Assembly (NCBI GenBank): GCA_031263025.1
Contig: JAISGO010000006.1
Coordinates: 1-32,589, forward strand
Direction: 5' to 3'
From: Coriobacteriales bacterium
Lineage (GTDB): Bacteria > Actinomycetota > Coriobacteriia > Coriobacteriales > UBA8131
Length of the DNA: 32,589 nucleotides
Part shown: piece after piece, positions 18,163-27,748 of the stretch
How positions within the stretch are numbered: the first letter of the stretch is position 1
Layout: the number at the start of each line of letters is the position of its first letter
Made by a program: the position numbers and the translations under genes
Notes under the pieces: model-generated
What the model was told of the DNA's origin: nothing
Databases searched by the model: none
Seen by the model: the letters and a program-made list of their open reading frames with translations, nothing else

Positions 18163-18895
18163 AGACGGCTGATTCGATGGCAGCGTATTTCTTATCGCCG
18201 ATGCCGCTGACTTTCTTAAGTTCGGCTTTGCTTTTAAAGGGCCCTTGGCTTTGCCGGTAGTCGATGATCTTCTGGGCGATAGCGGGCCCCACTCCGTTAA
18301 GGGCTTGTAGCTCGCTTGAACTGGCTCTATTGATGTTGACGAGTCCACTTTGCCCAGGGCTGGCACCGACTGATCCCGATGTAGCCGGACGGCTGCCCTG
18401 CCCCGGCGCCGTTTTGGATCGCGCGGCGCTTGCGCTGGTGCCGGTGGCGGGATCTTGTTCGCCACCTTTGGGAATGTAGTACTGTAGGCCATCTTGGAGG
18501 GGCTCGGCTAAGTTGACTTGGGCGCTTTGGGCTTTCTTAGTCAAGCCGCCGGCCGCATCAACCGCATCTGCGACGCGCAGGCCCTTGGCAAGGCGATAGA
18601 CGCCGGGTTGCTTGACTGCGCCCTGGATGTCGACCACCACGAGGTCGTGCGCATCGGCGGAGGCCTCAGCCGGGTTTATTGCTTGGGCCTGGGTCGATGA
18701 CGCAGGTTCTAGAGTCATACCTGTTCCAGGGCCTTGTTTGAAGAAGTTCTCGTAACAGATATAGCCGGCGATCACTAAGACGATGAGGGCAGTGATGACG
18801 ATTTTCTTCAACTGTCCTCGGCTGATCGTGAATAAGGCCGATGCCTTGGCGACGTCTTTGGCCGGAGTCTTTTCGGGGGGCTGATGAAGCTGCAT
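18155..18895 (-). CDS. comEA: ComEA family DNA-binding protein (TM + SLBB + helix-hairpin-helix)
   Basis: N-terminal TM segment; VVVDIQGAVKQPGVYRLAKGLRVADAVDAAGG (SLBB); LVNINRASSSELQALNGVGPAIAQKIIDYRQSQGPFKSKAELKKVSGIGDKKYAAIE (HhH). Confidence 0.94.
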   Translation of the reverse strand: MQLHQPPEKTPAKDVAKASALFTISRGQLKKIVITALIVLVIAGYICYENFFKQGPGTGMTLEPASSTQAQAINPAEASADAHDLVVVDIQGAVKQPGVYRLAKGLRVADAVDAAGGLTKKAQSAQVNLAEPLQDGLQYYIPKGGEQDPATGTSASAARSKTAPGQGSRPATSGSVGASPGQSGLVNINRASSSELQALNGVGPAIAQKIIDYRQSQGPFKSKAELKKVSGIGDKKYAAIESAVCV

Positions 18896-18968
18896 TTTCT
18901 ACCTTTCTCGAGGGTCTGCCTGATTTTGCAAAAAACTTCTTAAAACTTTCCAAAACCGCAGCATATGG

Positions 18969-18974
18969 TATAAT
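18969..18974 (+). promoter_or_regulatory. Extended -10 promoter element upstream of gyrB
   Basis: TGGTATAAT (TGn extended -10) 28 nt upstream of the gyrB ATG, in an AT-rich gap. Confidence 0.6.
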
Positions 18975-19002
18975 TAAAGGCAGGTTCGGAAGGAAATCTT
19001 AG

Positions 19003-20991
19003 ATGCCAAAAAACTCTTTGAAGTCCACCTCCTACGATGAGAATGACATTCAAATCTTGGAGGGCTTGGAAGCCGTGCGCAAGCGCCCCGGTATGTATAT
19101 CGGGTCGACCGGTCCGCGCGGTCTACACCATCTGGTCTACGAGGTGGTGGACAACTGTATCGACGAGGCGATGGCCGGCTATGCCACCAAAGTCGACGTC
19201 ACCATCCATCAGGACAATTCGGTGACGGTGATCGACAATGGCCGCGGTATCCCGGTCGGTAAGCACCCCAAGGCCAAGATCCCCACCCTCGAGGTGGTGC
19301 TGACGGTGCTCCATGCTGGCGGTAAGTTCGGCGGCGAGGGCTATAAGGTCTCCGGCGGCCTGCACGGTGTCGGCATCTCGGTGGTCAACGCCCTTTCCAC
19401 CCGGCTCGAGGCCGAGGTCTACCGCGATGGTTATACCTGGAACATCGCCTGTGAGCGCGGTAAGACGGTGGAGAAGATGAGCAAGGGCGCGGCCACTAAG
19501 AAGACTGGTACCAAGATCACTTTCTGGGCCGATCCGGAGATCTTCGAGACTACGGTCTATGACGATGACACCCTCGAGGCGCGCATGCGTGAGATGGCCT
19601 TCCTTAACAAGGGAGTCAAGATCACTTACACCGACGAGCGCAAGGCCGGCGAGGCCGAAGAACGCGACGCCGAGGGCAAGTTGGTGAGTCCCTCGACCAT
19701 GAACAAGGAGGGCTTCTATGAGGAGACATTCCACTTCGAGGGTGGTATCGTCGATTTCGTCAAATACGTCAACGAGGGCCGCGACGTGCTCGACGGCCTC
19801 TCCAAGCCGATCTATTTCGACGGTGTCCAGGAGGGGGTGGGCGAGGTCGAGATGGCCCTACAGTGGAACTCCACCCACTATGAGAGCACCTTGGCTTTCG
19901 CTAACAACATCCACACCACCGAGGGCGGTACCCACGTCGAGGGCTTTCGCACCGGCCTGACCAGCGTGCTCAACAAATACGCCCGGGCCCACGATAAGCT
20001 CAAGGAAAAAGAGGACAACATGTCCGGCGACGACGTGCGCTCCGGGCTTGCCTGTATCCTCTCGGTCAAGCTGCGTGAGCCGCAGTTCGAGGGTCAGACC
20101 AAGACCAAGCTGGGCAACACCTCGATGAAGGCCCTGGTCCAGTCGGCGGTGACCCAGGGCTTGTCCGAGTACCTGGAAGAACACCCCAACCAGGCCAACA
20201 CCATCATCAAGAAGGCCCTGGAGGAGAAACGTGTCCGCGAGGCGGTCAACAAATACAAACAGACCCAGCGCAAAGCCAAGGTCGACGCCGGGCTACCCGG
20301 TAAGTTGGCCAAGTGCACGGTGAAGGATCCGGAGCTGACCGAGGTCTTCATCGTCGAGGGCGACTCGGCTGGCGGCTCGGCCAAGCAGGCCCGCACCAAG
20401 GAGACCCAGGCCATCCTGCCCCTGCGCGGCAAGATCTTGAACATCGAGCGGGTAAACCTGCACCGGGCCCTTTCCAGCGACACCATCAACACTTTGATCA
20501 CCGCTCTCGGCACCGGTATCGGCGAGGACTTCGACATCGAGAAGGCCCGCTATCACAAGGTCATCATCATGACCGATGCCGACGTCGACGGGGCCCACAT
20601 CCGTATCTTGCTGCTCACCTTCTTCTTCCGCTTCATGCCCAAGATGATCGAAGCCGGTTACATCTACATCGCCCAGCCACCGCTCTACCGCCTGCAGGTG
20701 GGTAAGAAGAAGCAGTACCTCTTCTCCGACGCCGCTTTGGCCTCCGAGACCGCAAAGGTCGCAGAAGGTAGCAAGTACACCATCCAGCGTTATAAGGGTC
20801 TGGGTGAGATGGACCCGGAGCAGCTCTGGGAGACCACTATGCAGCCGACTAGCCGCACTCTCCTGCGCGTCACCATGGACGACGCTTTGGCCGCCGAGAA
20901 GGCGGTCTCAGACCTGATGGGCGATTCGGTGCCGGCCCGTAAGAGCTTCATCCAGAAGTACGCCAAAGAAGTTAAGTTCCTGGACGCTTAG
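19003..20991 (+). CDS. gyrB: DNA gyrase subunit B
   Basis: ILEGLEAVRKRPGMYIGSTGPRGLHHLVYEVVDNCIDEAMAG, EVFIVEGDSAGGSAKQARTKETQAILPLRGKILNIERV, MTDADVDGAHIRILLLTFFFR. Confidence 0.97.
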   Translation: MPKNSLKSTSYDENDIQILEGLEAVRKRPGMYIGSTGPRGLHHLVYEVVDNCIDEAMAGYATKVDVTIHQDNSVTVIDNGRGIPVGKHPKAKIPTLEVVLTVLHAGGKFGGEGYKVSGGLHGVGISVVNALSTRLEAEVYRDGYTWNIACERGKTVEKMSKGAATKKTGTKITFWADPEIFETTVYDDDTLEARMREMAFLNKGVKITYTDERKAGEAEERDAEGKLVSPSTMNKEGFYEETFHFEGGIVDFVKYVNEGRDVLDGLSKPIYFDGVQEGVGEVEMALQWNSTHYESTLAFANNIHTTEGGTHVEGFRTGLTSVLNKYARAHDKLKEKEDNMSGDDVRSGLACILSVKLREPQFEGQTKTKLGNTSMKALVQSAVTQGLSEYLEEHPNQANTIIKKALEEKRVREAVNKYKQTQRKAKVDAGLPGKLAKCTVKDPELTEVFIVEGDSAGGSAKQARTKETQAILPLRGKILNIERVNLHRALSSDTINTLITALGTGIGEDFDIEKARYHKVIIMTDADVDGAHIRILLLTFFFRFMPKMIEAGYIYIAQPPLYRLQVGKKKQYLFSDAALASETAKVAEGSKYTIQRYKGLGEMDPEQLWETTMQPTSRTLLRVTMDDALAAEKAVSDLMGDSVPARKSFIQKYAKEVKFLDA

Positions 20992-21030
20992 CGCATAAGC
21001 GGATCCAACGATATTACTTGAGAGGAAAGT

Positions 21031-23925
21031 ATGGCTGACGACAAGCAGAACAACGATAACGGTTTAGGTGAAGAGGGAACTTCTTCCGCTGGTCCTACCT
21101 CTCCGAGCGACAAGGACGTAGAGGATTCTTCGGGGAGTCTCTTTTCTGAGGGCGCATCCCCAGACGAGGGCGATAACGATAGCGCAGCCAGCGAGGAGGA
21201 AGTCGGTATCTCCGAGCAGTCCTTGGAGAACATCCGCGAGGAGATGAACGCCCACGCCCCGGCCAACGACACCTTCGTGTCCTCGGCGATGAGCGCCGAA
21301 GCTGAGATCGATTTCTCCGGCTCTACCATCAAGCCCACCGAGATGGGTACCGAGATGCGGGAGAGCTTCCTTGCCTATGCTATGAGCGTGATCGTGGCCC
21401 GTGCCCTGCCGGACGTGCGTGATGGCTTGAAGCCGGTGCACCGGCGCATCCTCTACGCTATGCATGAGAGCGGCATCACGCCGGGCCGTCCGCACAAGAA
21501 GTCAGCCTGGACGGTCGGCGAAGTGATCGGCAAGTACCACCCTCACGGCGACACTGCGGTCTATGACGCGATGGCCCGCCTGGCCCAGGACTTCTCGATG
21601 CGTGAGCCCTTGGTCGACGGCCATGGTAACTTCGGTTCGGCCGACGGTGACCGTCCGGCGGCGATGCGTTACACCGAGGCCCGGCTCTCCAAACAAGCCA
21701 TGGAAATGTTGCGCGACCTGGACAAGGACACGGTCGACTGGCAACCCAACTATGACGAATCCTTACAGGAGCCGAGCGTCTTACCCAGCCGCTTCCCCAA
21801 CCTCCTAGTCAACGGCGGCCAGGGCATCGCGGTCGGTATGGCCACCAATATCCCCACCCACAACCTGGGCGAGGTGGTCGATGCCGCCTGCACCTATTTA
21901 GACGCCGGCGATGGTATCGTCCCTGGTAGCGCCGAGACAGGCGCTGCCGAGGACGCTGATGCGATCGCCCGTCTGGCAGCTGCGACCCCCGATCCAGCCG
22001 GCCCCCATGAGGCTAGTCTAGAAGAGCTGATGAAAGTCCTGCCCGGGCCGGATTTTCCGGGCGGCGGTTTGATCGTCGGTCATAAGGGTATCAGCGACGC
22101 CTATCAGTCTGGACGTGGTTCTATCACCTTACGTTGCAAGACCAAGTTGGAAGAGACCAAACGGGGCAAGCCGCGCATCGTCGCCTATGAGCTACCCTAT
22201 GGGGTGCAGCCGAGCAAGCTTGAGGTCAAGATCAACGAGCTGATCTCGGACAAGAAGCTGCCCGAGGTCTCTCATGCCCAAGACGAGTCCGACCGCAAGG
22301 GCACCCGTTTCGTGATCGAGCTCAAAGAGGGGGCCGTCCCCCAAGTCGCCCTCAACAAGCTGAACAAGATGACCTCGATGCAGACCACTTTCGGGGTCAA
22401 TACCGTGGCCCTCGTCGACGGCGTGCCGCGTACCCTGAGCTTGGTTGAGATCTTCCGCTATTACTGCAAGCACCAAGAAGAAGTGATCGTCCGTAGGACC
22501 AAGTTCGACCTCAAGAAAGCCCAGGAACGAGCCCATATCCTGGAGGGCCTGACCATCGCGCTGGACAACATCGACGAGGTCATCCAGATCATCAAGTCCT
22601 CCCAGACCGACGATGAGGCGCGCAACCGCCTAATGGAGCGCTTCGGCTTGGACAAGGTGCAGACCGATGCCATCCTGGAGATGAAGCTGCGCCGTCTGAC
22701 CGGGCTCGAGCGTGAGAAGATAGAAAACGAATTGGCCGAGCTCAAGGCTAAGATCGCCTACTATAAGCAGGTTCTGGCCGACCCCAAACTACAGCATCAA
22801 GTGATCAAGGACGAGATGCTGGAAATCAAGCGGCGCTTCAACAGCAAGCGCCGCACCAAGATCGTCGAGGCCCAGCCCGAGCTGACGGTCGAGGACTATG
22901 TGGCCGATGAGGACATGGTGGTGACCATCACCAAGGCCGGTTATGTCAAACGCCTGCCCGCCAGCACCTATCATCAGCAGAAGCGCGGCGGCAAGGGGCT
23001 GCATGGGGTCACCCTCAAGGAGAATGACTTCGTCGAGCATCTCTTCGTCGCCTCTACTCACGACTATGTACTTTTCTTCACCAATCGGGGTAAGCTCTAC
23101 CGGGTCAAGGTCTATGAGCTCCCGGCCGGATCACGCACCGCCAAGGGCTCGGCCATCGTCAATTTTCTACAACTGGCACCAGCCGAGGGCAACCTGCCGG
23201 CCGAGCGGGTCACTGCCGTGCTCAACGTGAAGGACTTCAGCAAGGACGAATACATCTTCTTCGTTACCGCACAAGGCACGGTGAAGAAGACCGCGCTTTA
23301 CGAATACCGTAATGTCAACAAGGGCGGTATCCTGGCGATTGGTTTACATGATGGCGACGCTTTGGTCAACGTCCGGCGTATCAAGGACGGCGACAATGTG
23401 ATCATGGTCTCATCTAAAGGTAAAGCCATCCAGTTCTCCTCGGCCGACGTGCGGGCGATGGGGCGGGGCGCCGGTGGCGTGCGCGGTATGCGCCTTGCTG
23501 CAGATGAGGTGATCATCGGGGGCGAGGTAGTGCCGGCCGCTGCTGTGGACGCCGGTGAGGACGGACGTAGCGCTGGTGGTGACCTCTTGGTGGTGACCGA
23601 CGGTGGCTATGGCAAGCGTACGCCGCTTTCAGAGTACCCGGTGCAGGGCCGCGGTGGCGGCGGTGTCTTCACCATCAAGATGACCGAGAAGAAAGGTCAA
23701 TTGGTGGGGATGAAAGTGGTAGCGCCCGAGCATGAGCTGATGTTAATGAGCGTGAATGGCTTGACCGTGCGGGTTAGTGCGGCTGATATCCGCGAATGCG
23801 GCCGGGCCACCCAGGGCGTCAAGGTGATGACCTTGAATAAAGGCGACCGTGTTTCCGCCAGCACCCGCATCAAGGAGCGGAGTAAACAGGAGGCAAAGGC
23901 GCCCCAGCAGGAGAGCCTACTTTGA
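21031..23925 (+). CDS. gyrA: DNA gyrase subunit A with extended acidic N-terminus
   Basis: [56 protein letters not shown], active-site segment [11 protein letters not shown], GyrA-box-like QKRGGKG. GAGAGGAAAGT SD before ATG 21031. Confidence 0.96.
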   Translation: MADDKQNNDNGLGEEGTSSAGPTSPSDKDVEDSSGSLFSEGASPDEGDNDSAASEEEVGISEQSLENIREEMNAHAPANDTFVSSAMSAEAEIDFSGSTIKPTEMGTEMRESFLAYAMSVIVARALPDVRDGLKPVHRRILYAMHESGITPGRPHKKSAWTVGEVIGKYHPHGDTAVYDAMARLAQDFSMREPLVDGHGNFGSADGDRPAAMRYTEARLSKQAMEMLRDLDKDTVDWQPNYDESLQEPSVLPSRFPNLLVNGGQGIAVGMATNIPTHNLGEVVDAACTYLDAGDGIVPGSAETGAAEDADAIARLAAATPDPAGPHEASLEELMKVLPGPDFPGGGLIVGHKGISDAYQSGRGSITLRCKTKLEETKRGKPRIVAYELPYGVQPSKLEVKINELISDKKLPEVSHAQDESDRKGTRFVIELKEGAVPQVALNKLNKMTSMQTTFGVNTVALVDGVPRTLSLVEIFRYYCKHQEEVIVRRTKFDLKKAQERAHILEGLTIALDNIDEVIQIIKSSQTDDEARNRLMERFGLDKVQTDAILEMKLRRLTGLEREKIENELAELKAKIAYYKQVLADPKLQHQVIKDEMLEIKRRFNSKRRTKIVEAQPELTVEDYVADEDMVVTITKAGYVKRLPASTYHQQKRGGKGLHGVTLKENDFVEHLFVASTHDYVLFFTNRGKLYRVKVYELPAGSRTAKGSAIVNFLQLAPAEGNLPAERVTAVLNVKDFSKDEYIFFVTAQGTVKKTALYEYRNVNKGGILAIGLHDGDALVNVRRIKDGDNVIMVSSKGKAIQFSSADVRAMGRGAGGVRGMRLAADEVIIGGEVVPAAAVDAGEDGRSAGGDLLVVTDGGYGKRTPLSEYPVQGRGGGGVFTIKMTEKKGQLVGMKVVAPEHELMLMSVNGLTVRVSAADIRECGRATQGVKVMTLNKGDRVSASTRIKERSKQEAKAPQQESLL

Positions 23926-23931
23926 TAAACG

Positions 23932-23955
23932 GGGGACTGCTTCTAAGTTGTCCCC
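23932..23955. terminator. Putative hairpin between convergent gyrA and murG
   Basis: GGGGAC (23932-23937) and GTCCCC (23950-23955) in the 33-bp convergent gap; poor T-tract. Confidence 0.4.
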
Positions 23956-23958
23956 TCG

Positions 23959-25062
23959 CTATTTTACGATGCGTACGAGTAGGTCGTAAACGTTTTGGGC
24001 AGCGTTTCCGGCTACGAAGTCACGGTAGGCCCTGCGCATTTGTTTGAGACGATCTTGGTGCTGTATAAGGCCAAACAGTTTCTCGCTAAAGGCTTCGCTT
24101 CCGAGATCGGCGTCGGCTATGAAATCGCAGGCGCCGCCCTCGGTTAAGGCCCGGGCGTTGGCGGTTTGGTGGTCGGCGGTGGCATAGGGATAGGGCACGA
24201 GAATCGCCGGTAGTTTGCAGACCGCGAGCTCTGCGAGCGTGCCGGCGCCAGCCCGGCAAAGCGCAAGATCAGCTGTAAGCATCGCTTCTGGCATATGGTC
24301 GCAGTAAGGGAGGAGCTGCCAGGACTCCGGCTGTCCGCCTTGTTCTTCTAGCGCTGCCTGTGCACGCTCGAATTCTCCTGGGCCGGTAACGAGGGTGAGG
24401 GCGACATCTTGGAGGCGGTCGCGCAGGGCGATGACGGCTTGGTTGAGGTGTCTGGCCCCTTGGCTGCCGCCGAAGACCAGCAGATGGCGCCCATCGTGCT
24501 CAGAGGCGAGCTCGCCGCTTGTTACTTTGGCGGTATAAGCCGATACGCTGTCAAGGAACTCCTGGCGCACTGGGTTACCTGTAACCTCGACCAGGGCATC
24601 AGCTTTGGGCTGCATATGGCTGAGCGCATCTTGATAGGTCAAGGCGATTGCTTGGGCTTTCTTGGCGAGGTCGCGATTGGTGATGCCAGGGTAGGAATTC
24701 TGCTCATGTACGAGTAGGGGCAAGCCGATCTGGAGCGCCGCCCGCCCCACGCCGAGGCAGGCGTAGCCACCGAAGGTGCAGACGGCGGTGGCGCCGATTT
24801 GGCGTAGCCAATCTTTGGCCAGACGGGTAGCGTGCAACATCTTGCGGGTGGCGCTGAGCAGGCTGGTTGGCCGGGATCGATCGAAGCCCTGCACGTCAAA
24901 ACCCCTGAAATCAAGCCCGTGGGACTCGGCGAGCTGGGCCTCAGGCCCCTGCAGGCCGCCTGCGAAAGAAATCTGGTTGCCACAGCCGCGTGCTACCTGG
25001 GCAACTGCTAATGCCGGATAGATGTGTCCGCCGGTGCCGCCGGCTGCGATAACAATATGCAT
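23959..25062 (-). CDS. murG: UDP-GlcNAc:lipid I N-acetylglucosaminyltransferase MurG
   Basis: MHIVIAAGGTGGHIYPALAVAQ, HEQNSYPGITNRDLAKKA, VFGGSQGARHLNQAV, CRAGAGTLAELAVCKLPAILVPYPYATADHQTANA. Confidence 0.96.
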   Translation of the reverse strand: MHIVIAAGGTGGHIYPALAVAQVARGCGNQISFAGGLQGPEAQLAESHGLDFRGFDVQGFDRSRPTSLLSATRKMLHATRLAKDWLRQIGATAVCTFGGYACLGVGRAALQIGLPLLVHEQNSYPGITNRDLAKKAQAIALTYQDALSHMQPKADALVEVTGNPVRQEFLDSVSAYTAKVTSGELASEHDGRHLLVFGGSQGARHLNQAVIALRDRLQDVALTLVTGPGEFERAQAALEEQGGQPESWQLLPYCDHMPEAMLTADLALCRAGAGTLAELAVCKLPAILVPYPYATADHQTANARALTEGGACDFIADADLGSEAFSEKLFGLIQHQDRLKQMRRAYRDFVAGNAAQNVYDLLVRIVK

Positions 25063-25064
25063 GA

Positions 25065-26519
25065 TTATTTAGGTTTCTGGTGGGGGTCGACAAGATGGAT
25101 GCTGCGCACACGGCTATTGCCCTTGTTGGCATAAGGGGTTTGGCGGGGTGCTTGCGAACTGTGGTCTTTGCCTTTGTTGGGAGATTTTCCTGCTTTGGAG
25201 CCCGCCTGTGAGGTATCGCGCCCCGGTCGTCCTAACTTGGATTGGACAAGATCTTGGGCTTGTTCTGCGAAGATCGCACTGAAGCTGGGGCGACTGCGCA
25301 GGCCGCCCTTGCCTGCTAGATTTTCATCTCCCGAATAAAGGGCTTCGTTAACATCGAGGATCAAGTCATCGCGCCCGTGTTTGCGGATGGTCTCCGGGTC
25401 GGAATGGCGGGCAACGCTGAGCACCAGTCCGCAGAGCATCATGATGGCGAGCATGGAGGATCCGCCGTAGGAGATGAATGGTAAGGTCTTGCCGGTGACC
25501 GGTAGGATCCCCAGGGTGCAGAAGATGTTCAGGAAAGCCTGCACTCCGATGATCGTGGAGGCACCGCCAGCAATCAGTTTACCCTTGAAATCCGGACAGG
25601 CCAGCGCGATGCGCAGTCCTGACCAGACCAGCCCGAAGAAGAGCAGCACTACCGCTAAAACACCTACTACGCCGGTCTCCTCGCCGATGATGGCAAAGAT
25701 GAAGTCGTTTTGGGCCTGGGTCAGATAGAGCGCTTTCTGTGTTGAGTTGCCGATGCCGCGGCCGAATAGTCCGCCATTGGCAAAGGCGTACCAGGAGTTT
25801 ATTATCTGATAGCCGCTGCCCTGGGGGTCGCTGTAGGGGTTGAACCAAGTTGCGACCCTGCTAATGCGATAAGGCTCGAAAGCGATCATTGTCACCACCA
25901 AAAGGGCCACAGCTGCGATGATCAAGGCGATCCAGCGCAACCTAATACCAGAGAGCCAGAGCATGATCAGTACCATTACCAGGCAAAGCGCGGTGGTGCC
26001 AAGGTCTTTCTCGAGCAACACGAAGACCATTAAGACAGAAAGTATGATGGCGCAGGTGATGCGGCTATAGCTGCCATGCAGATAGAAGCGGGTCAGCTCG
26101 CGGGCCATCACCAGTAGCACGACGATCTTGACGAACTCAGAGGCCTGAAAATTAAGCCCAGAGATATCGGCCCAGCGCTGCGCGCCATAGCTGCTGTTTC
26201 CGGCGACTTGGGTGTAGACCAGACCTACCAATAACAAGGCAAGCAGGGGCAGCAAGACGTAGCGCTTGGTGAAGAAACCGTAGTAGATGAAAGTGATGGC
26301 GACGGCGAAGACCAAGCCCAGCACAAGGAAACCGACTTGGCGCAGCAGATAGAAGTCGAAAGGCTGGTGGTTGCTCATGGTAATGTAAGAAGACGCGCTA
26401 TAGACCATCAATACGCCGAATAAACTGAGGGCAGCGGCGCAGATGATGAAGACAGAGAGCCGCCTGTCCTCAAGCCAGGATTTTAGCCTGATTATTCTGT
26501 CACGGGGGCTAAAGGCCAC
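25065..26519 (-). CDS. ftsW: FtsW/RodA/SpoVE family glycosyltransferase
   Basis: Polytopic SEDS protein: GAQRWADISGLNFQASEFVKI, FGRGIGNSTQKALYLTQAQNDFIFAIIGEETG, LPFISYGGSSMLAIM. GTG 26519 overlapping the murD stop is preferred to track start 26669. Confidence 0.92.
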   Translation of the reverse strand: MAFSPRDRIIRLKSWLEDRRLSVFIICAAALSLFGVLMVYSASSYITMSNHQPFDFYLLRQVGFLVLGLVFAVAITFIYYGFFTKRYVLLPLLALLLVGLVYTQVAGNSSYGAQRWADISGLNFQASEFVKIVVLLVMARELTRFYLHGSYSRITCAIILSVLMVFVLLEKDLGTTALCLVMVLIMLWLSGIRLRWIALIIAAVALLVVTMIAFEPYRISRVATWFNPYSDPQGSGYQIINSWYAFANGGLFGRGIGNSTQKALYLTQAQNDFIFAIIGEETGVVGVLAVVLLFFGLVWSGLRIALACPDFKGKLIAGGASTIIGVQAFLNIFCTLGILPVTGKTLPFISYGGSSMLAIMMLCGLVLSVARHSDPETIRKHGRDDLILDVNEALYSGDENLAGKGGLRSRPSFSAIFAEQAQDLVQSKLGRPGRDTSQAGSKAGKSPNKGKDHSSQAPRQTPYANKGNSRVRSIHLVDPHQKPK

Positions 26520-27693
26520 GGACGAGTTGCTTGAAGGTCTCGCCGCGCATCTCAAAAGAGCTGAACTCATCAAAGGAAGCGCAGGCGGGGGAGAGCAGAA
26601 CGGTGTCCCCGGCGGTAGCGGTTTGACGGGCGAGGGTAAAAGCCTCGAAGAAAGTTGCGACTTGGACACTGTGAGGAAGCTGCTCGTGTAGTCGAGTGCC
26701 GGCTTCGCCGTAGCAGATCACTGATTTACAGACTTTCTCGGCGACCTCGCAAAGTGTGGCGAGAGTGGTGTTCTTGTCGCGTCCGCCTGCCAGCAGTACT
26801 ACCTTAGGCTCCTTAAAGGCACGCAAGGCCATCACCGTGGCCTCCGGGTTAGTGGCTTTGGAATCGTTGATGTATTCGACTCCGGCGCAGGTCGCAACTG
26901 GTTCGAAACGATGTTCAAGTGGTGCAAAGGCGGCCAGCCCAGAGAGGATCTGCTGGTCGGTCAAACCGACGAAGTGGGCCAGCTCGGCCGCACACACCGC
27001 ATTGTCGAAGTTATGGGGGCCCTTGATCTGAAGGGTGGCACTGCGGATCAGGTCGGCGCTGGGCAGTTGTTGGGCTGCGGTAGCGCTGAGGTCGACCCTG
27101 AGGGCGGGCTGTTGGGCGAAGATACGTCGTTTAGCTGTGGCGTAGGCCTCGAAACTGCGGTGCCAACTGATATGGTCCGGGGTGATGTTGAGGAGGGCGG
27201 CTGCATCGGGGCGAAAAGCCTTGGTCGAGTAGAGTTCGTAGGAAGAGGTCTCGCAAACGATCCAGTCATTTTGGCTGCGGCTGCCGATAACGTCAAAGAC
27301 CGGTACGCCGATGTTGCCAGCTAAGTGAGCCCCCGCGATGGCTTGGCCGTCGCGCCCAGGTTGGCCAGCAGCGGCGTTGATCAGGTGGGCGGTCAAGGTG
27401 GTGGTGGTGGTCTTGCCGTTGGTGCCGGTGATGGCAAGCCAATGCTTGGGGGAAAGCCGCCAAGCCAGCTCGACGTCGCCGATTACCTCTCCGCAGCGCT
27501 CCAAGGCACTTGCGTAGAGACGGGTGTGGGGCGCGATGCCGGGGCTTGCCAAGGCTATGTCGAAATTCTTATCGACGAGGTGTGTGTCATCGTAGACGTC
27601 GAGTCCAGTGGCTAGGTCGCTGTGAGCATTGAAATAAGAAATCGCTGCCTGATTGCTCTTACCCAGGCCGAGGAAACAGATAGATTTTGCCAT
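26509..27693 (-). CDS. murD: UDP-N-acetylmuramoylalanine--D-glutamate ligase
   Basis: MAKSICFLGLGKSNQAAISYF, AITGTNGKTTTTTLTAHLI, LNITPDHISWHRSFEAYATAKRRIF, EYINDSKATNPEATVMAL, LLAGGRDK. ATG 27693 matches the usual MurD start better than 27723. Confidence 0.94.
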   Translation of the reverse strand: MAKSICFLGLGKSNQAAISYFNAHSDLATGLDVYDDTHLVDKNFDIALASPGIAPHTRLYASALERCGEVIGDVELAWRLSPKHWLAITGTNGKTTTTTLTAHLINAAAGQPGRDGQAIAGAHLAGNIGVPVFDVIGSRSQNDWIVCETSSYELYSTKAFRPDAAALLNITPDHISWHRSFEAYATAKRRIFAQQPALRVDLSATAAQQLPSADLIRSATLQIKGPHNFDNAVCAAELAHFVGLTDQQILSGLAAFAPLEHRFEPVATCAGVEYINDSKATNPEATVMALRAFKEPKVVLLAGGRDKNTTLATLCEVAEKVCKSVICYGEAGTRLHEQLPHSVQVATFFEAFTLARQTATAGDTVLLSPACASFDEFSSFEMRGETFKQLVRGL

Positions 27694-27748
27694 AGTCAGA
27701 TTATAGCGGGTGGCAGAGGCCATGTGCTATCATAAATAAGGGTTGTAT

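Noticed and set aside
18163-18492. 110-aa N-terminal extension of comEC
   Set aside because: Lies antiparallel in frame choice over comEA's conserved HhH coding region; GTG 18162 gives a normal ComEC N-terminus.
19123-19734. 203-aa minus-strand ORF inside gyrB and similar antisense ORFs in gyrA and the acyl-CoA synthetase gene
   Set aside because: Shadow ORFs created by codon bias in the true genes; no SD or homology signal.
21511-21610. Fluoroquinolone-resistance substitution in the GyrA QRDR (Thr at the position of E. coli Ser83)
   Set aside because: Thr at this position is wild type in several susceptible species and the Asp87 equivalent is retained; no basis for a resistance call.
19003-23925. 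gyrB-gyrA as evidence of a nearby replication origin
   Set aside because: No dnaA, dnaN or recF adjacent and no DnaA-box cluster noticed in the intergenic regions.
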